Below, one piece after another: positions 7,701 through 17,198 of a stretch of DNA of 64,000 nucleotides. Position 1 is the stretch's first letter. Each line of letters starts with the position of its first letter. The position numbers and the translations under genes are program-made. The stretch spans positions 4,402,001 to 4,466,000 of the forward strand of contig OZ244050.1 of the NCBI GenBank assembly GCA_965215115.1, written 5' to 3'. The stretch comes from CALDTK01 sp965215115. Its GTDB lineage: Bacteria; Bacteroidota; Bacteroidia; Chitinophagales; Saprospiraceae. The notes under the pieces are model-generated. The model did no database searches and was not told where the DNA came from. It saw only the letters and a list, made by a program, of their open reading frames with translations.

Positions 7701-9759
7701 CGAGGTCGAGGTGGTGCAGGCGGCGCAGGCCTACCTCGACGCGCAGATCGCGCGTGGCGACCTCCGGGTGCCGGCCGGGCTGAGCTTCCGCTTCGCGGGC
7801 AACTACGAGCAGCAGGTGCGGGCCTCGGCGCGGCTCGCGATCGTGGTGCCGATCGCGCTCGCGCTCATCTTCCTCATCCTTTACCTGCAGTTCAAGTCCG
7901 TGCCCGTGACGCTGATGGTGTTCTCGGGCGTCGCCGTGGCCTTCGCGGGCGGCTTCCTCATGATCGGGGCGTACTCCACGGAGTGGTTCCTCGACTTCGA
8001 CCTGTTTGGCGTCAACTGGCGCGACCTCTTCCAGGTGCGGACGGTCAACCTGAGTGTGGCGGTGTGGGTGGGTTTTCTGGCGCTGTTCGGGATCGCGACC
8101 GACGACGGGGTGCTGGTGGCGACGTACCTGCGGGAGAGCTTCCGCCAAAACGAGCCCACGACGATCCAGGGCATCCGCGACGCCGTGGTGGAGGGCGGCG
8201 AGCGGCGCGTACGGCCGGCGATGATGACGACGGCCACCACGATCCTCGCGCTGCTGCCCGTACTCACGAGCACCGGCCGCGGCTCAGACATCATGCTCCC
8301 GATGGCGATCCCGAGCTTTGGCGGTATGGCGCTCCAGGTGTTGACGATGTTTACGGTGCCGGTGCTCTGGGCGCTGTGGCGCGAGACGCGCTGGCGGTGG
8401 CGCCACGGGGAGTGGGGCGGGTTCCTCGGGTTCGGTCGGGCTTCCGCCAAAACCGGAGCCACGGCACTCACGGGACTCGCGGTGGCCGTCGCGACAGCGG
8501 TGGGCACGGTTTTGCCGGAAGGCGCCACGGCCCAGAGCCTGCTCCAACTCACCGACACGCTGTACGCCCGCAATCCGGAGCTGCAGGCCCTCACGCTCGA
8601 CTACCGGGCCGCACGCCTGCTCGGCGACCAGGTGGACGTGCTGCCCGAGCTGGAGCTGGGCGTGGGTGTGTTCGCCTCGCCGGTCGAGACGCGGGTCGGG
8701 CCGCAGCTCGTGCGCTTTAGTGCGACGCAGATGCTGCCGTGGCCAGGCCTCCTCGCAGCGCGCCGGGCACTCGCCGACGCGCGCGCGGCCCCCCTCGAAC
8801 TCGAGCGCGCGGCTGCCGAACTGCGCCTGCGCTACGCCCTCTCGGCACGCTACTACGAGTTGAGCCGCCTCGACGCCGCCGTGGCCATCCTGGCGCAGAA
8901 CCTGCGTCTGTTGAACAGTATCGAAGCCTTCGCCCGCGCCCGCGTCCAGGCCACCACCGGCTCGACGGTGGACGTGTACCGCGCGCAACTCGCCATCGCC
9001 GAGGTGGCCCAGCGCCGCGACCTGCTGTTGGCCGATCGCGCGGGCGCCGCCGCGCGGCTCGATGAGTTGCTGTTGCGCGACGGCAGCGTGGCACTCGTCG
9101 TCGATAGCCTCACGCGCAGCGTCGAGGGCGGTGTCGGCGCGCTGCTCTTCGACCCGGATGCCGCCGCCGGTGGCGCGATCGAACACTTGCGGTTAGACAG
9201 CCTGCTCGAGGGATTGGACGAGCGACAGCCTACGCTCCAGGTCTACGCGCGCGCCACGGAGATCAACCGACGCGCGCTGGCCGTGTCGGCGCTGGATGCG
9301 CGGCCGGACTTTGGCTTCGGCGTCGACTACATCGCCACCGGGCGCCGCGATGTCCCTGACCTCGTGGGCAACGGCCGGGACGCGATCATCCCGCGGGCCA
9401 CGGTGCGGATACCGCTCAACCGCCGGCAGTACAGCGCCAAGATCGACGAGGAAGGCTCTAGGATCGCCGCCACGGAGAGTCGCCTCGCCGGGGCGCGCGC
9501 GCGACTCGTCGCCGAGGCCCGCAGTGCCCAGACCAACGCCGTCAAGGCCCGCATTCGCCTCGACTATCTGGCTGGGCAGCTCGCGCTGTTGCAACCGGCG
9601 ATCGAGGTGGCCACCACCGAGTACAGCGTCGGCCGACGCAGCTTCGACGAGCTACTGCGCCTGCAACTCCAGGTCTACGACTACCGCCTCGAGGCCGTCG
9701 ATGCCGGCGCCCAACTCCTCACCGCCCGCGCCGAGCTGGCCAGAATCCTCGCCCTATGA
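4742..9759 (+). CDS. cusA: CusA-type RND metal efflux pump fused to a TolC-like outer-membrane channel (one frameshift)
   Basis: About 1,670 residues if one frameshift is bridged. Residues 1 to about 1,230 are a heavy-metal RND pump: start MLSGIIRFFLDN, periplasmic GKAGRANTPLDPAPLSM, and the Cu/Ag-type methionine positions in LVMLQTGMRAPMGIKVYG and QLAVGGMTVTTTVEGRERY. About 12 membrane helices are expected. A Gly/Ala linker lies at 7480-7585. After a signal-peptide-like segment (ALTGLAVAVATAVGTVLPEGATAQS) comes a TolC/CusC-type channel of about 410 residues. Fusions of this type are known in Bacteroidota. At 5213-5217 one base seems missing between YTLEG and DPQTGEPVGGFDLH. This is either a real null mutation or a base-calling error. 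It overlaps cusB by ATGA. Confidence 0.82.
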
Positions 9760-11648
9760 GCAAGATCATCGTCCGAGACCACTACCGGCCCTGGGCCTGG
9801 CTCGCGCTGGGGCTCGGGCTGCTGGGCCTGAGCTTCTGGCTGGGCGCCGCACTGTTCGGCGGCGGGCACGACATGGGCTCGATGGCCGACGCGCACGAGC
9901 GCGAGACGGTGGATGTCGGCACGGTCGATGGCCAAGTGTGGACCTGCTCGATGCACCCGCAGATCCAGCGCGACGAGCCGGGCGACTGCCCGATCTGCGG
10001 CATGGACCTCATCCCGATGGCGCAGAACCTGAATGCCGACCCGACGATCCTCACCATGTCCCCAGCGGCGGTCGCGATGGCGCGCGTGCAGACGAGCGCG
10101 GTGCGGACGAGTCTGACGGCCGCCGATGCCGGAGCGTCCGGGGCACCCGGGGCCGCGGGTGCGACGATTACCCTGAGCGGGCGGCTCGCGATCGACGAGC
10201 GCCGGCGGGCGGTGCAGTCGGCCTACGTCGCGGGGCGCGTCGAGCGGCTATTCGTCAATTTCGAGGGCGACCGCGTCAAAAGTGGACAGCCCCTCGCGAC
10301 GCTCTACAGCCCGGAGTTGGTCACCGCGCAGCGCGAGTTGATCGAGGCCAGCACTTTCCGTGAGCTGAACCCGCCCCTCGTCGAGGCCGCGCGCCAGAAG
10401 TTGCGCAATCTCAAGGTCGGTGCCGCGGAGATCGCCCGCCTCGAGGCCGGCGGGGAAGTGCGCACGGACTTCACGATCGACGCCGACCAGTCGGGCGTGG
10501 TGGTCGAGCTCATGACGCGCGTCGGCGACTACGTGACGGCCGGGGAGCCGTTGATGACGCTCGCGCGGCTCGACAGGCTCTGGGTGCTGCTCGACGCCTA
10601 CGAGGGCGACCTGGCCACGATCCGCGTCGGCGATCGCGTCACCTTCACGACGACGGCGCTGCCGGGGCGCACCTTCGACGCGCGGGTGTCTTTCATTGAT
10701 CCGCTGATCGACCCGCAGACGCGCACGGCGACGATCCGCGCGGAAGTGGACAATGGGCGGGGGCTACTCAAGCCGGAGATGTTCGTGCGGGCGGAGCTTA
10801 CCCCGAGGGCCGCGCCCGGAGGGCGATCTGTCGGGGGCACGGCCGCGCGCGAGCGCGGGGCCGGGCGTGGCGCGCCGGTGTACGTCCCGGCTACGGCCGT
10901 GCTCTGGACGGGACGCCGCTCGGTGGTGTACGTCGAGGTGCCCGAGGCCGAAGTCCCGAGTTACGAGTTCCGGGAGGTAACGCTCGGGGCGCGCGTGGGC
11001 GAATCCTATACCGTAACCGCCGGTCTAGCGCCGGGCGAGCGCGTGGTGACCCACGGCGCCTTCAGCGTAGACGCGGCGGCGCAGCTCAACAATCAGTTCT
11101 CGATGATGAATCGCACCGTCGGTATCGAGGGTGCCAAGCAGGCTGGCGTGGTGACGGGCGGCGCGTCCGAAGTGGCGTTGCCGGATTACAGAGCCGAGAC
11201 GCCGGCGGCCTTCGAGGCGCAGTTGGCGGCTGTCGCCAAAACCTACCTCGCGATCAAGGACGCCCTCGTGGCCGGGAATGTCGCTGGGGCAACGCGCGCG
11301 GCAACGCGTTTTGGCGAAAGCCTCACGAAAGTAGACATGACCTTACTCCGGGGTGAGCCACACCTGTACTGGATGCAGCAGTTGGAAGCGCTGCAGACGC
11401 ACGGTAGGGATTTGGCGAAGGCCAGTGTGCTCGCCGATCAACGCGAGCAATTCGGGTACCTCTCGCAAGCGATGATCAACACGCTGAAGGTCTTCGGCGT
11501 AAGCGGCCCGACGCTGTACGTAGACCACTGCCCGATGGCTTTCGACGGCAAAGGCGCCAACTGGGTGAGCGCACAGGAAGCCATCGCGAACCCGTACTAC
11601 GGCGATGCGATGCTAAGGTGCGGGAGCGTCGTCGAGAGACTCGAATGA
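9756..11648 (+). CDS. cusB: CusB-type periplasmic adaptor with HMBD and DUF3347 domains
   Basis: 630 residues linking the RND pump to its channel. Order: one N-terminal membrane anchor (WLALGLGLLGLSFWLGAAL), a heavy-metal-binding domain (WTCSMHPQIQ...CPICGMDLIP, about residues 65-90), the barrel-sandwich/beta-barrel adaptor core, then a C-terminal DUF3347 domain (ALPDYRAETPAAFEAQL to NPYYGDAMLRCGSV, about residues 470-630) containing VDHCPMAF. DUF3347 is taken to deliver Cu(I)/Ag(I), like CusF. The start overlaps the cusA stop, so translation is coupled. Two mini-hairpin copies 64 bases apart (11228-11243, 11307-11322) fall inside the DUF3347 part. Confidence 0.9.
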   Translation: MSKIIVRDHYRPWAWLALGLGLLGLSFWLGAALFGGGHDMGSMADAHERETVDVGTVDGQVWTCSMHPQIQRDEPGDCPICGMDLIPMAQNLNADPTILTMSPAAVAMARVQTSAVRTSLTAADAGASGAPGAAGATITLSGRLAIDERRRAVQSAYVAGRVERLFVNFEGDRVKSGQPLATLYSPELVTAQRELIEASTFRELNPPLVEAARQKLRNLKVGAAEIARLEAGGEVRTDFTIDADQSGVVVELMTRVGDYVTAGEPLMTLARLDRLWVLLDAYEGDLATIRVGDRVTFTTTALPGRTFDARVSFIDPLIDPQTRTATIRAEVDNGRGLLKPEMFVRAELTPRAAPGGRSVGGTAARERGAGRGAPVYVPATAVLWTGRRSVVYVEVPEAEVPSYEFREVTLGARVGESYTVTAGLAPGERVVTHGAFSVDAAAQLNNQFSMMNRTVGIEGAKQAGVVTGGASEVALPDYRAETPAAFEAQLAAVAKTYLAIKDALVAGNVAGATRAATRFGESLTKVDMTLLRGEPHLYWMQQLEALQTHGRDLAKASVLADQREQFGYLSQAMINTLKVFGVSGPTLYVDHCPMAFDGKGANWVSAQEAIANPYYGDAMLRCGSVVERLE

Positions 11649-11664
11649 TGAAACCGATAACGGA

Positions 11665-11703
11665 ACGCAGAGCGCGCAGAGAGTCGCAGAGCGCGCAGAG
11701 TCG
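11665..11703 (+). repeat. Short direct repeat of CAGAGCGCGCAGAG
   Basis: The unit CAGAGCGCGCAGAG occurs twice, separated by AGTCG, in the gap between cusB and the DUF3347 lipoprotein gene. The following 60 bases (CTTCAAACTCCAACTCTTCAACCTTCAAC) are also low-complexity and unlike the surrounding sequence. It may be the scar of a small repeat-flanked element. Confidence 0.5.
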
Positions 11704-11796
11704 GCGGCGTTTGACTGGCTCCGCCAGCGCCGCTAAAATTTTTTACCCTTCAAACTCCAACTCTTCAACCTTCAACAACTCAATAATCCAACCCTC

Positions 11797-12360
11797 ATGA
11801 AGACTTCCCTTTTCGCTTTCCTGGCCCTTCTCGCCCTCGGCAGCTGCGGCAGCAACGTCGACAATAACACCGAGATCGAACACGTCGACGGGGAGATCGT
11901 CGGGCGCAACGTGCCCATGCCCGATGCCGTGACCCAAGCCTGGAGCGCCTCGACGGCGGCCTACCTCGAACTCAAGGAGGCGCTCGTCGCCAGTGATCTG
12001 CCGAGTGCGCAAAGGGCCGCCGGCCAGCTCTCGGCAGCCATCGGCGGCGCCGACATGGCGGCCATGGGCGGGGCGCACGACACGTGGATGACGACCGCGC
12101 CGAGCGTGGGCGCGGCCGCGCAACAGATCGAGACCGCCAACTCGATCGAGGCCGCGCGCGAGGCCTTTAGCGCGCTCACCCCCCCGATGGTAGCCGCCAT
12201 CAGAGAGCTCGGCGACGGCGGCCGGGAGCTGTTCGTGCAGCACTGCCCGATGGCCTTCGACAACGCCGGAGCCGACTGGGTGAGCAGCGAGCGCGAGATC
12301 CGCAATCCGTACTACGGCGACGCGATGCTCACGTGCGGTAAGGTGACCGAGGAGCTGTAA
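11797..12360 (+). CDS. DUF3347 copper-binding lipoprotein
   Basis: 187 residues. A type II signal ends in the lipobox LALGSC, so the mature protein is lipid-anchored at Cys-18 or so. The rest is a single DUF3347 domain homologous to the C-terminus of CusB: VTQAWSASTAAYLELKEALVASD, then VQHCPMAFDNAGADWVSSEREIRNPYYGDAMLTCG. The HCPM and the final Cys/Met residues are likely Cu(I)/Ag(I) ligands. It probably hands metal to the adjacent Cus pump as a periplasmic chaperone. The domain is visible; the transfer role is inferred from the family and position. Confidence 0.85.
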   Translation: MKTSLFAFLALLALGSCGSNVDNNTEIEHVDGEIVGRNVPMPDAVTQAWSASTAAYLELKEALVASDLPSAQRAAGQLSAAIGGADMAAMGGAHDTWMTTAPSVGAAAQQIETANSIEAAREAFSALTPPMVAAIRELGDGGRELFVQHCPMAFDNAGADWVSSEREIRNPYYGDAMLTCGKVTEEL

Positions 12361-12361
12361 C

Positions 12362-12919
12362 GTGACCCGCTACCTCATCCGCGACATGGTCTGTCCACGC
12401 TGCGAGTAGGCGGTGCGTGCGCTCGCGGGTGCACTAGGTCCGCGCGTGGTCGGCGTGGCGCTCGGGTACGTCGACTTCGCCGAGGAACTGGATGCGGCAA
12501 CCTTGAGCCAGTTCGAGACCGGCCTCGGCGAGCTAGGCTTCGCGCGCATTCGCTCGCGGCAGAAGGTGGCAACGGAAGATTTAGAACTCGCCTTGCGGGC
12601 CCTCGTGCAGGAGCACCTCGCGCTGACGGCCACCGAACTCCGCGAACACTTGGAGCCGCGGCTCTCCCTCGGCTACGCGGAGGCCTCGGCGCTGTTCCGA
12701 GAGGCGACGCAGATCACGCCGGCCGATCGCTACAACTACCTCCGGCTGGTGCGGGCGTGTGAATTGTTACGCGAGGGAGAGCTGCAGGTGAGCGAAGTGG
12801 GCTCCCTGCCGGGCTACAACCACCTGTCAAGTTTCTCGCAGGCCTTCAAGCGCGCCACGGGGGTGAGCCCGCGCGCCTTCATCGATGGTGCCGTCGAGCG
12901 ACTCCAATACGTAGGCTAA
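12362..12919 (+). pseudogene. Copper-responsive AraC-family regulator, interrupted by an early TAG
   Basis: The frame opens GTG-TRYLIRDMVCPRCE, an HMA-like CxxC metal site, then has TAG at 12407-12409 where relatives have Lys. It then runs uninterrupted through AVRALAGALGPRVVGVALGYVDFAEE to a C-terminal AraC helix-turn-helix (TATELREHLEPRLSLGYAEASALFREATQ, then LQVSEVGSLPGYNHLSSFSQAFKRATGVSPRAF). This layout, HMA-like front and AraC tail, is a known Bacteroidota copper regulator type. An AAG-to-TAG change would explain the lesion. A truncated protein restarting at GTG 12413 would lack the CxxC, so metal sensing would be lost. It directly follows the lipoprotein gene. Confidence 0.7.
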
Positions 12920-12966
12920 AGGCCATGCGCGCCGACTTACCCAGCGCCCGGTGATCCTTACCATCT

Positions 12967-12983
12967 GTTTGGCATCGCCAAAC
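12967..12983. promoter_or_regulatory. Perfect hairpin/palindrome upstream of the copper-storage gene
   Basis: GTTTGGC-ATC-GCCAAAC, seven perfect pairs around three bases, 52 bases before the start at 13035. Position fits an operator or a short terminator for the preceding regulator gene; no T-run follows, so an operator is slightly preferred. Confidence 0.4.
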
Positions 12984-13034
12984 GAAGCGTCGAGTAGCGG
13001 CGATACTTGAGGCGTAACCATACGACACACCTAC

Positions 13035-13370
13035 ATGACTTCCTTCCAGCCCCTTTCCGACAAAGTCGTCGCTTGTATCCAGGATACGCAGGCCTGCTAC
13101 ACGACCTGCGTCATTTGCATCAGCCAGCACCCCGGCGAGCAAATGATGGCCGAGTGTATTAAGACCTGCCTCGATTGCATCGCCACGACCCAGGCCTGCG
13201 GTCACCTCATGGCCGCCCAGAGCCCGCTCGCCAAGCAGGCCTGCACCATGTGTGCCGACTCCTGCGAGCGCTGCTACAACGAGTGCAAAAAGCACGACAA
13301 CCCTTCCTGCAAGCAGTGCGCCGAGGCCTGCCGCAAGTGCATGGAGAGCTGCCGGGCTATGGCGGCGTAA
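13035..13370 (+). CDS. Four-helix-bundle copper-storage protein (Csp-like)
   Basis: 111 residues with about 20 cysteines, mostly in CxxC or CxxxC spacing along four predicted helices: CIQDTQACYTTCVICISQH, ECIKTCLDCIATTQACGH, CTMCADSCERCYNEC and CKQCAEACRKCMESC. This matches Csp/DUF326 proteins, which fill the inside of a helical bundle with many Cu(I) ions. No signal peptide is present, so it should act in the cytosol, like Csp3. It lies between the Cus efflux genes and the convergent CopA gene, consistent with a copper buffering role. Confidence 0.88.
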   Translation: MTSFQPLSDKVVACIQDTQACYTTCVICISQHPGEQMMAECIKTCLDCIATTQACGHLMAAQSPLAKQACTMCADSCERCYNECKKHDNPSCKQCAEACRKCMESCRAMAA

Positions 13371-13402
13371 GTGGGTCTCACCACGAGACAACTGAACAGG
13401 AC

Positions 13403-13444
13403 AAACCCTCGCAACTTCTGGCATGCCCAGGATTGCGAGGGTTT
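13403..13444 (+). terminator. Probable terminator of the copper-storage gene
   Basis: AAACCCTCGCAA (13403-13414) pairs perfectly with TTGCGAGGGTTT (13433-13444); the loop includes a further CTGG/CCAG pairing. The structure lies 33 bases past the stop and between convergent genes. The right arm ends in TTT but no long T-run follows. Confidence 0.55.
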
Positions 13445-13541
13445 CGTAATACGGGTGTATCGCTTTCACGAGAAAGAAGCGATTGCCCCACTTAGTAGCA
13501 GCAGGGCGGCAAATACCAGCAGCAGCAGCAGCCTTTCACCT

Positions 13542-16124
13542 TTATATCCTTACGTTTCTTAGTCGCTACGCATTCGCGATCACGGACACGGAGCTAAAGC
13601 TCATCGCCAGCGCCGCGATCATCGGGGAGAGCAGGAGCCCGAAGACGGGGTACAGCACCCCCGCCGCGATCGGGATGCCGAGGGTATTGTAGCCGAGCGC
13701 GAAGACGAGATTCTGTTTGATGTTGCGCATCACGGCGGCGCTAAGGCGTCAAGCCTTGGCGATGCCCCGGAGGTCACCCTTGACCAGGGTGATCGCGGCG
13801 CTCTCGATGGCGACATCGGTGCCGGTGCCCATGGCCACGCCGACATCCGCCCGGGCGAGGGCGGGGGCATCGTTGATGCCGTCGCCGGCCATTGCGACGA
13901 TGTGGCCGGCGGCCTGGAGCTTGCGGACCTCCTCGAGCTTGTCCTGCGGCAGCATGCCGGCCTTGAAATTGGCGAGTTTGAGTTCCGTGGCGACGGCCTG
14001 CGCCGTGTCGTGGTTGTCGCCCGTGAGCATGACGACGGCCACGCCGTGGTGCTGGAGCTCGCGGATGGCGCTGGCGCTGGTGGCCTTGATGCGGTCGCCG
14101 ATCACGACGAAGCCGACCACCTCACCGTCCGACGCGAGGTAGCTCACGGTCTTGCCCTGGCGTTGGGAGGCCTGGGCGGCGCTCTCGGCCGCGGGGGTGA
14201 GGGGCGCACCGGCCTGCTCCATCATCTTCGGGTTGCCGAGGGCCAGCGCCCTACCGTTTACGTTTCCGACGACGCCCTTGCCGGAGACGGCCGAGAAAAC
14301 CTCCGCAGTGCGTGACTCCGTTCCCTGATCGCGGGCGTAGACCAAGGTAGCCTCGGCGAGGGGGTGCTCGCTGTAGGCGTTGAGGGCATAGATGTCGGCC
14401 AGAATATCGGCATCCGACCGTTTTGCCGAAAGGCTCACGATGCGCTCGACGGTGAGTTTACCCTCGGTTATGGTGCCGGTCTTGTCGACGATGAGGGTGC
14501 CGACCTTGGCCATCTTCTCGAAGGCCTCGGCGTTCTTGATGAGCACGCCATTCTGGGCGCCCTTGCCGACCCCGACCATGACCGACATAGGGGTGGCCAG
14601 TCCGAGAGCGCAGGGGCAGGCGATGATGAGGACGGCGATCGCGTTCACTAGCGCGTAGACGTAGGCCGGTTCGGGACCCCAGACGGCCCACACGCCGAAG
14701 GTTGCAACGGCGATGAGGACGACGGCCGGGACGAAGTAGCCCGCCACGGTGTCGGCGAGCTTTAGGATGGGCGCGCGACTGCGGCTCGCGTCGTTGACCA
14801 TGTGGATGATCTGCGCCAGCAGGGTGTCGGCACCCACCTTCTCGGCCGTCGTGAGGAAGGACTAGTTGCCGTTGATAGTCCCGCTACTCACGGCGTCGCC
14901 CACGCTTTTGTTGACGGGGATCGGCTCGCCGGTGATCATCGACTCGTCTACGGTGGTGCGGCCGTCGGTGATGCTCCCGTCGACGGGGACCTTGTCGCCC
15001 GGCTTAACGCGGAGCACGTCGCCGAGGGCGATATCGTCGATGGAGACCTCGACCTCCTGGCCGTCGACGAGTTTAGTAGCGCGGTTGGGGGCGAGCTTGA
15101 GGAGTTCTTTGACGGCGGTGCTGGTGCGGGAGTGCGCGCGGGCCTCGAGCACCAGGCCAAGCAACACGAGCGTAAGGATCACCGTGGCGGCCTCGAAGTA
15201 GACGTGCACGGCGCCGGAGACGGTCTTGAACTGCGCCGGGAAGAAGTCGGGGAAGAGCAAGCCGCAGACGCTAAACAGCCAGGCCACCCCGGCGCCAATC
15301 CCGATGAGGGTAAACATGTTGAGCCGCCAGGTGACGACGCTGCGCCAGGCGCGCTCGAAGAACATCCACGTGGCGTAGAAGACGACCGGGAGCGAGAGCG
15401 CGAACTGGGTCCAGTTCCACGTGCGCTGCTCGGCCCAGCCGTAGAGCGGATTGCCGGGGACCATCTCGCTCATGGCGACGAGGAAGATCGGGACGGTAAA
15501 GGCGGTCGCGATCCAGAGTTTGCGCAACAGGACACGGTAGCCTTCCTCCTCGGCCAAGACGTTCGGTTCGACGGGGACGAGGTCCATGCCGCAGGTCGGG
15601 CAGGGGCCGGGGGCGGCGCGGACGACCTCGGGGTGCATGGGGCAGGTCCACTCCTCGGCCTCGGCGGCGGCTAAGGTGTTGGAGAGGGTTTGCTCAGCGA
15701 CGAGGTCCATGCCGCAGACGGGACAGTCGCTGGGTCGGTCGTAGGTCGAGGTGCCCTCGCAGTGCATCGGGCAGTAGAAGGTGCCGGAGGTGGAGGTCCG
15801 TATCGTTTTGGCGGAAGCCGGAGCGTCCTGGAGGATGGTCGCGTGGTGCTGAGTCGTGACCGGCGAATGGGCTTTGTGCGCGGTAGCCGGCTGGTGGTCG
15901 CCGTGGTGATCGAGCAGGCTGATGGTGTAACGCCCGCCCGCTTGCTGTAAGGCCTCCTGCAAACGCTCGAGCGGAACATGCGGACCCATCTGGATGACGG
16001 CCGTCTTTTCGGCTAGGTCGACCGCGACTTCCTCGACGCCGGGGACTTTGGCGAGGGCCTCGGTGACGTGGTTGCGACAGCCGTTGCAGGTCATGCCGTC
16101 GATGTAGTAGGTGTGGGTCATCAT
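13542..16124 (-). pseudogene. copA: CopA-type copper P-type ATPase with three in-frame stops
   Basis: Read through its stops, this is a full copper-translocating P1B ATPase of about 860 residues. N-terminal parts: an HMA domain (DGMTCNGC), a His-rich linker, and two HMBD units (FYCPMHCEG...CPVCGMDL, WTCPMHPEV...CPTCGMDL). Then come the membrane and catalytic motifs TGEPIPV, IIACPCALGLATP, DKTGTITEG, SEHPLAEA and MAGDGINDAPALARADVG. Stops break it at 14862-14864 (TAG where Lys is usual in GTINGNxSFL), 13749-13751 (TGA) and 13566-13568 (TAG). All are in one frame with coding sequence on both sides. The intact frame would end at a TAA at 13542. It is convergent with the copper-storage gene. Confidence 0.8.
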
Positions 16125-16485
16125 GGGGTCTCGGGAGAGTTGGCTTTTCGCAACCCGTTTACGATCAGAGGGTTGGGCTTGCTACTTGGACCGGGGGGGG
16201 ATTTGGAAGGCTTAGGTAAAGATTAGTTCGCAATGGGTAAGGATTGGGTGCGGGACTGCCCTGTTTTGATGGCGTGCTTTGCCGTGGGCGCTTGAGTGGG
16301 GATGTCGCGCTGGGGGGATTGTGATTAGGGCTGCGTGGGGCTTTCGCCAAAACGTCTCGCGGGCAGGCGGCTTTGCTTGCGCGAGTTCCCACTTTCGCCA
16401 AAACAGCTAATCGGCAAGCAGCTGTCGCCAAATGTTACGCTAGGGCGGGGGACTTCGCCTGCGCGAGGGGCTCGCCTTGGTCCCT
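16125..16485. other. Intergenic region with clustered mini-hairpin copies
   Basis: No gene seen. It holds one full copy of the dispersed mini-hairpin at 16339-16354, a worn copy at 16390-16405 and a fragment at 16431-16443, all in one orientation. They lie between the copA start and the dead recombinase. Confidence 0.5.
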
Positions 16486-16919
16486 GCGGACATTGACTCG
16501 GAGCGCATGACGATCACGATCCGGTGCGGCATGGGTATCAAGGATCGGATCGTCCCGCTGCCCACGGGCCTGTTGGCGCCCTTGAGCGAGTACTACCGAC
16601 CGTAAAGCCCGTAACCTGGCACTTCGAGGGCGAGACCCCCGGCGAGCACTACCCTCCGGGGGCCTGCAGAACGTAGTCGAACAGGCCGCCGAGCGTGCGC
16701 GGATCGCGCGAACGGGCTCAGCGCACAGGCTGCGGCGCTCGCACTCCGCTGCTCTGCGGCCGGCTCCCTCGACCTCATTGCTTAGACTTAGATGATGACA
16801 CGGACATCCGCTTCCTCTAGGAGGTCCTGGGTCGCGACACCATCACGACCACGGGGTGGCAGCTACACGGGTCGTTGGCGCACGTGCTGGTCTCGCCGCT
16901 GGGTAGCCTGGAGGCGTAG
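16486..16919 (+). pseudogene. Decayed tyrosine recombinase (phage/integron-type integrase)
   Basis: Pieces in two frames match the C-terminal catalytic half of tyrosine recombinases: DIDSERMTITIRCGMGIKDRIVPLP (the KGxKDR strand pair), then GLQNVVEQAAERARI, then DDTDIRFL-stop-EVLGRDTITTTG (compare TDIR.IQELLGH..ITTT.RYTH). Several stops (first at about 16603) and a deletion remove the HxLRH region and the tyrosine. The N-terminal half is absent. It marks an old integration event next to the low-GC block that begins about 200 bases downstream. Confidence 0.65.
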
Positions 16920-17198
16920 TGGCGGATCTTTCGCCGTTCGGTGAAAACACGCCACCGGGTAGAGCGATTGGCAGGTTTGGTGTAGCTTTGGGCGCGAGGA
17001 GAGCCGCTGGACGGGGTGGCGTAGAGTGGGCCGTGGGGCTGGCTGTGCGTCACTCGAAGGGCGGATATTGGAAATCTATGCGTCACGGAGTGGCGGACAG
17101 CCTAATGTTGGGCGCAAAAAAAAACAAAACTGACCAAAATCTTTACCTTGCAGCACCATCGGTAAAATCCCTTGCCGATGCCACCTTAAAGATCTTCC
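16920..17198. other. Boundary region to the low-GC block
   Basis: No gene seen. Base composition drops visibly at about 17110, at an A-rich run, which marks the left edge of the low-GC block. TACCTTGC at 17144-17151 could be the -7 element of a Bacteroidota promoter for the next gene, but no convincing -33 partner is present. Confidence 0.35.

Noticed and set aside
5067..8720. A 1,217-codon open frame in a second frame over the pump gene
   Set aside because: Arg/Gly/Pro-rich shadow with no family features; the other frame encodes the recognisable pump.
12407..14864. Genome-wide TAG recoding to explain in-frame stops at Lys positions
   Set aside because: Many healthy genes here end in TAG (for example arsR, porT, the symporter), and TGA also breaks copA.
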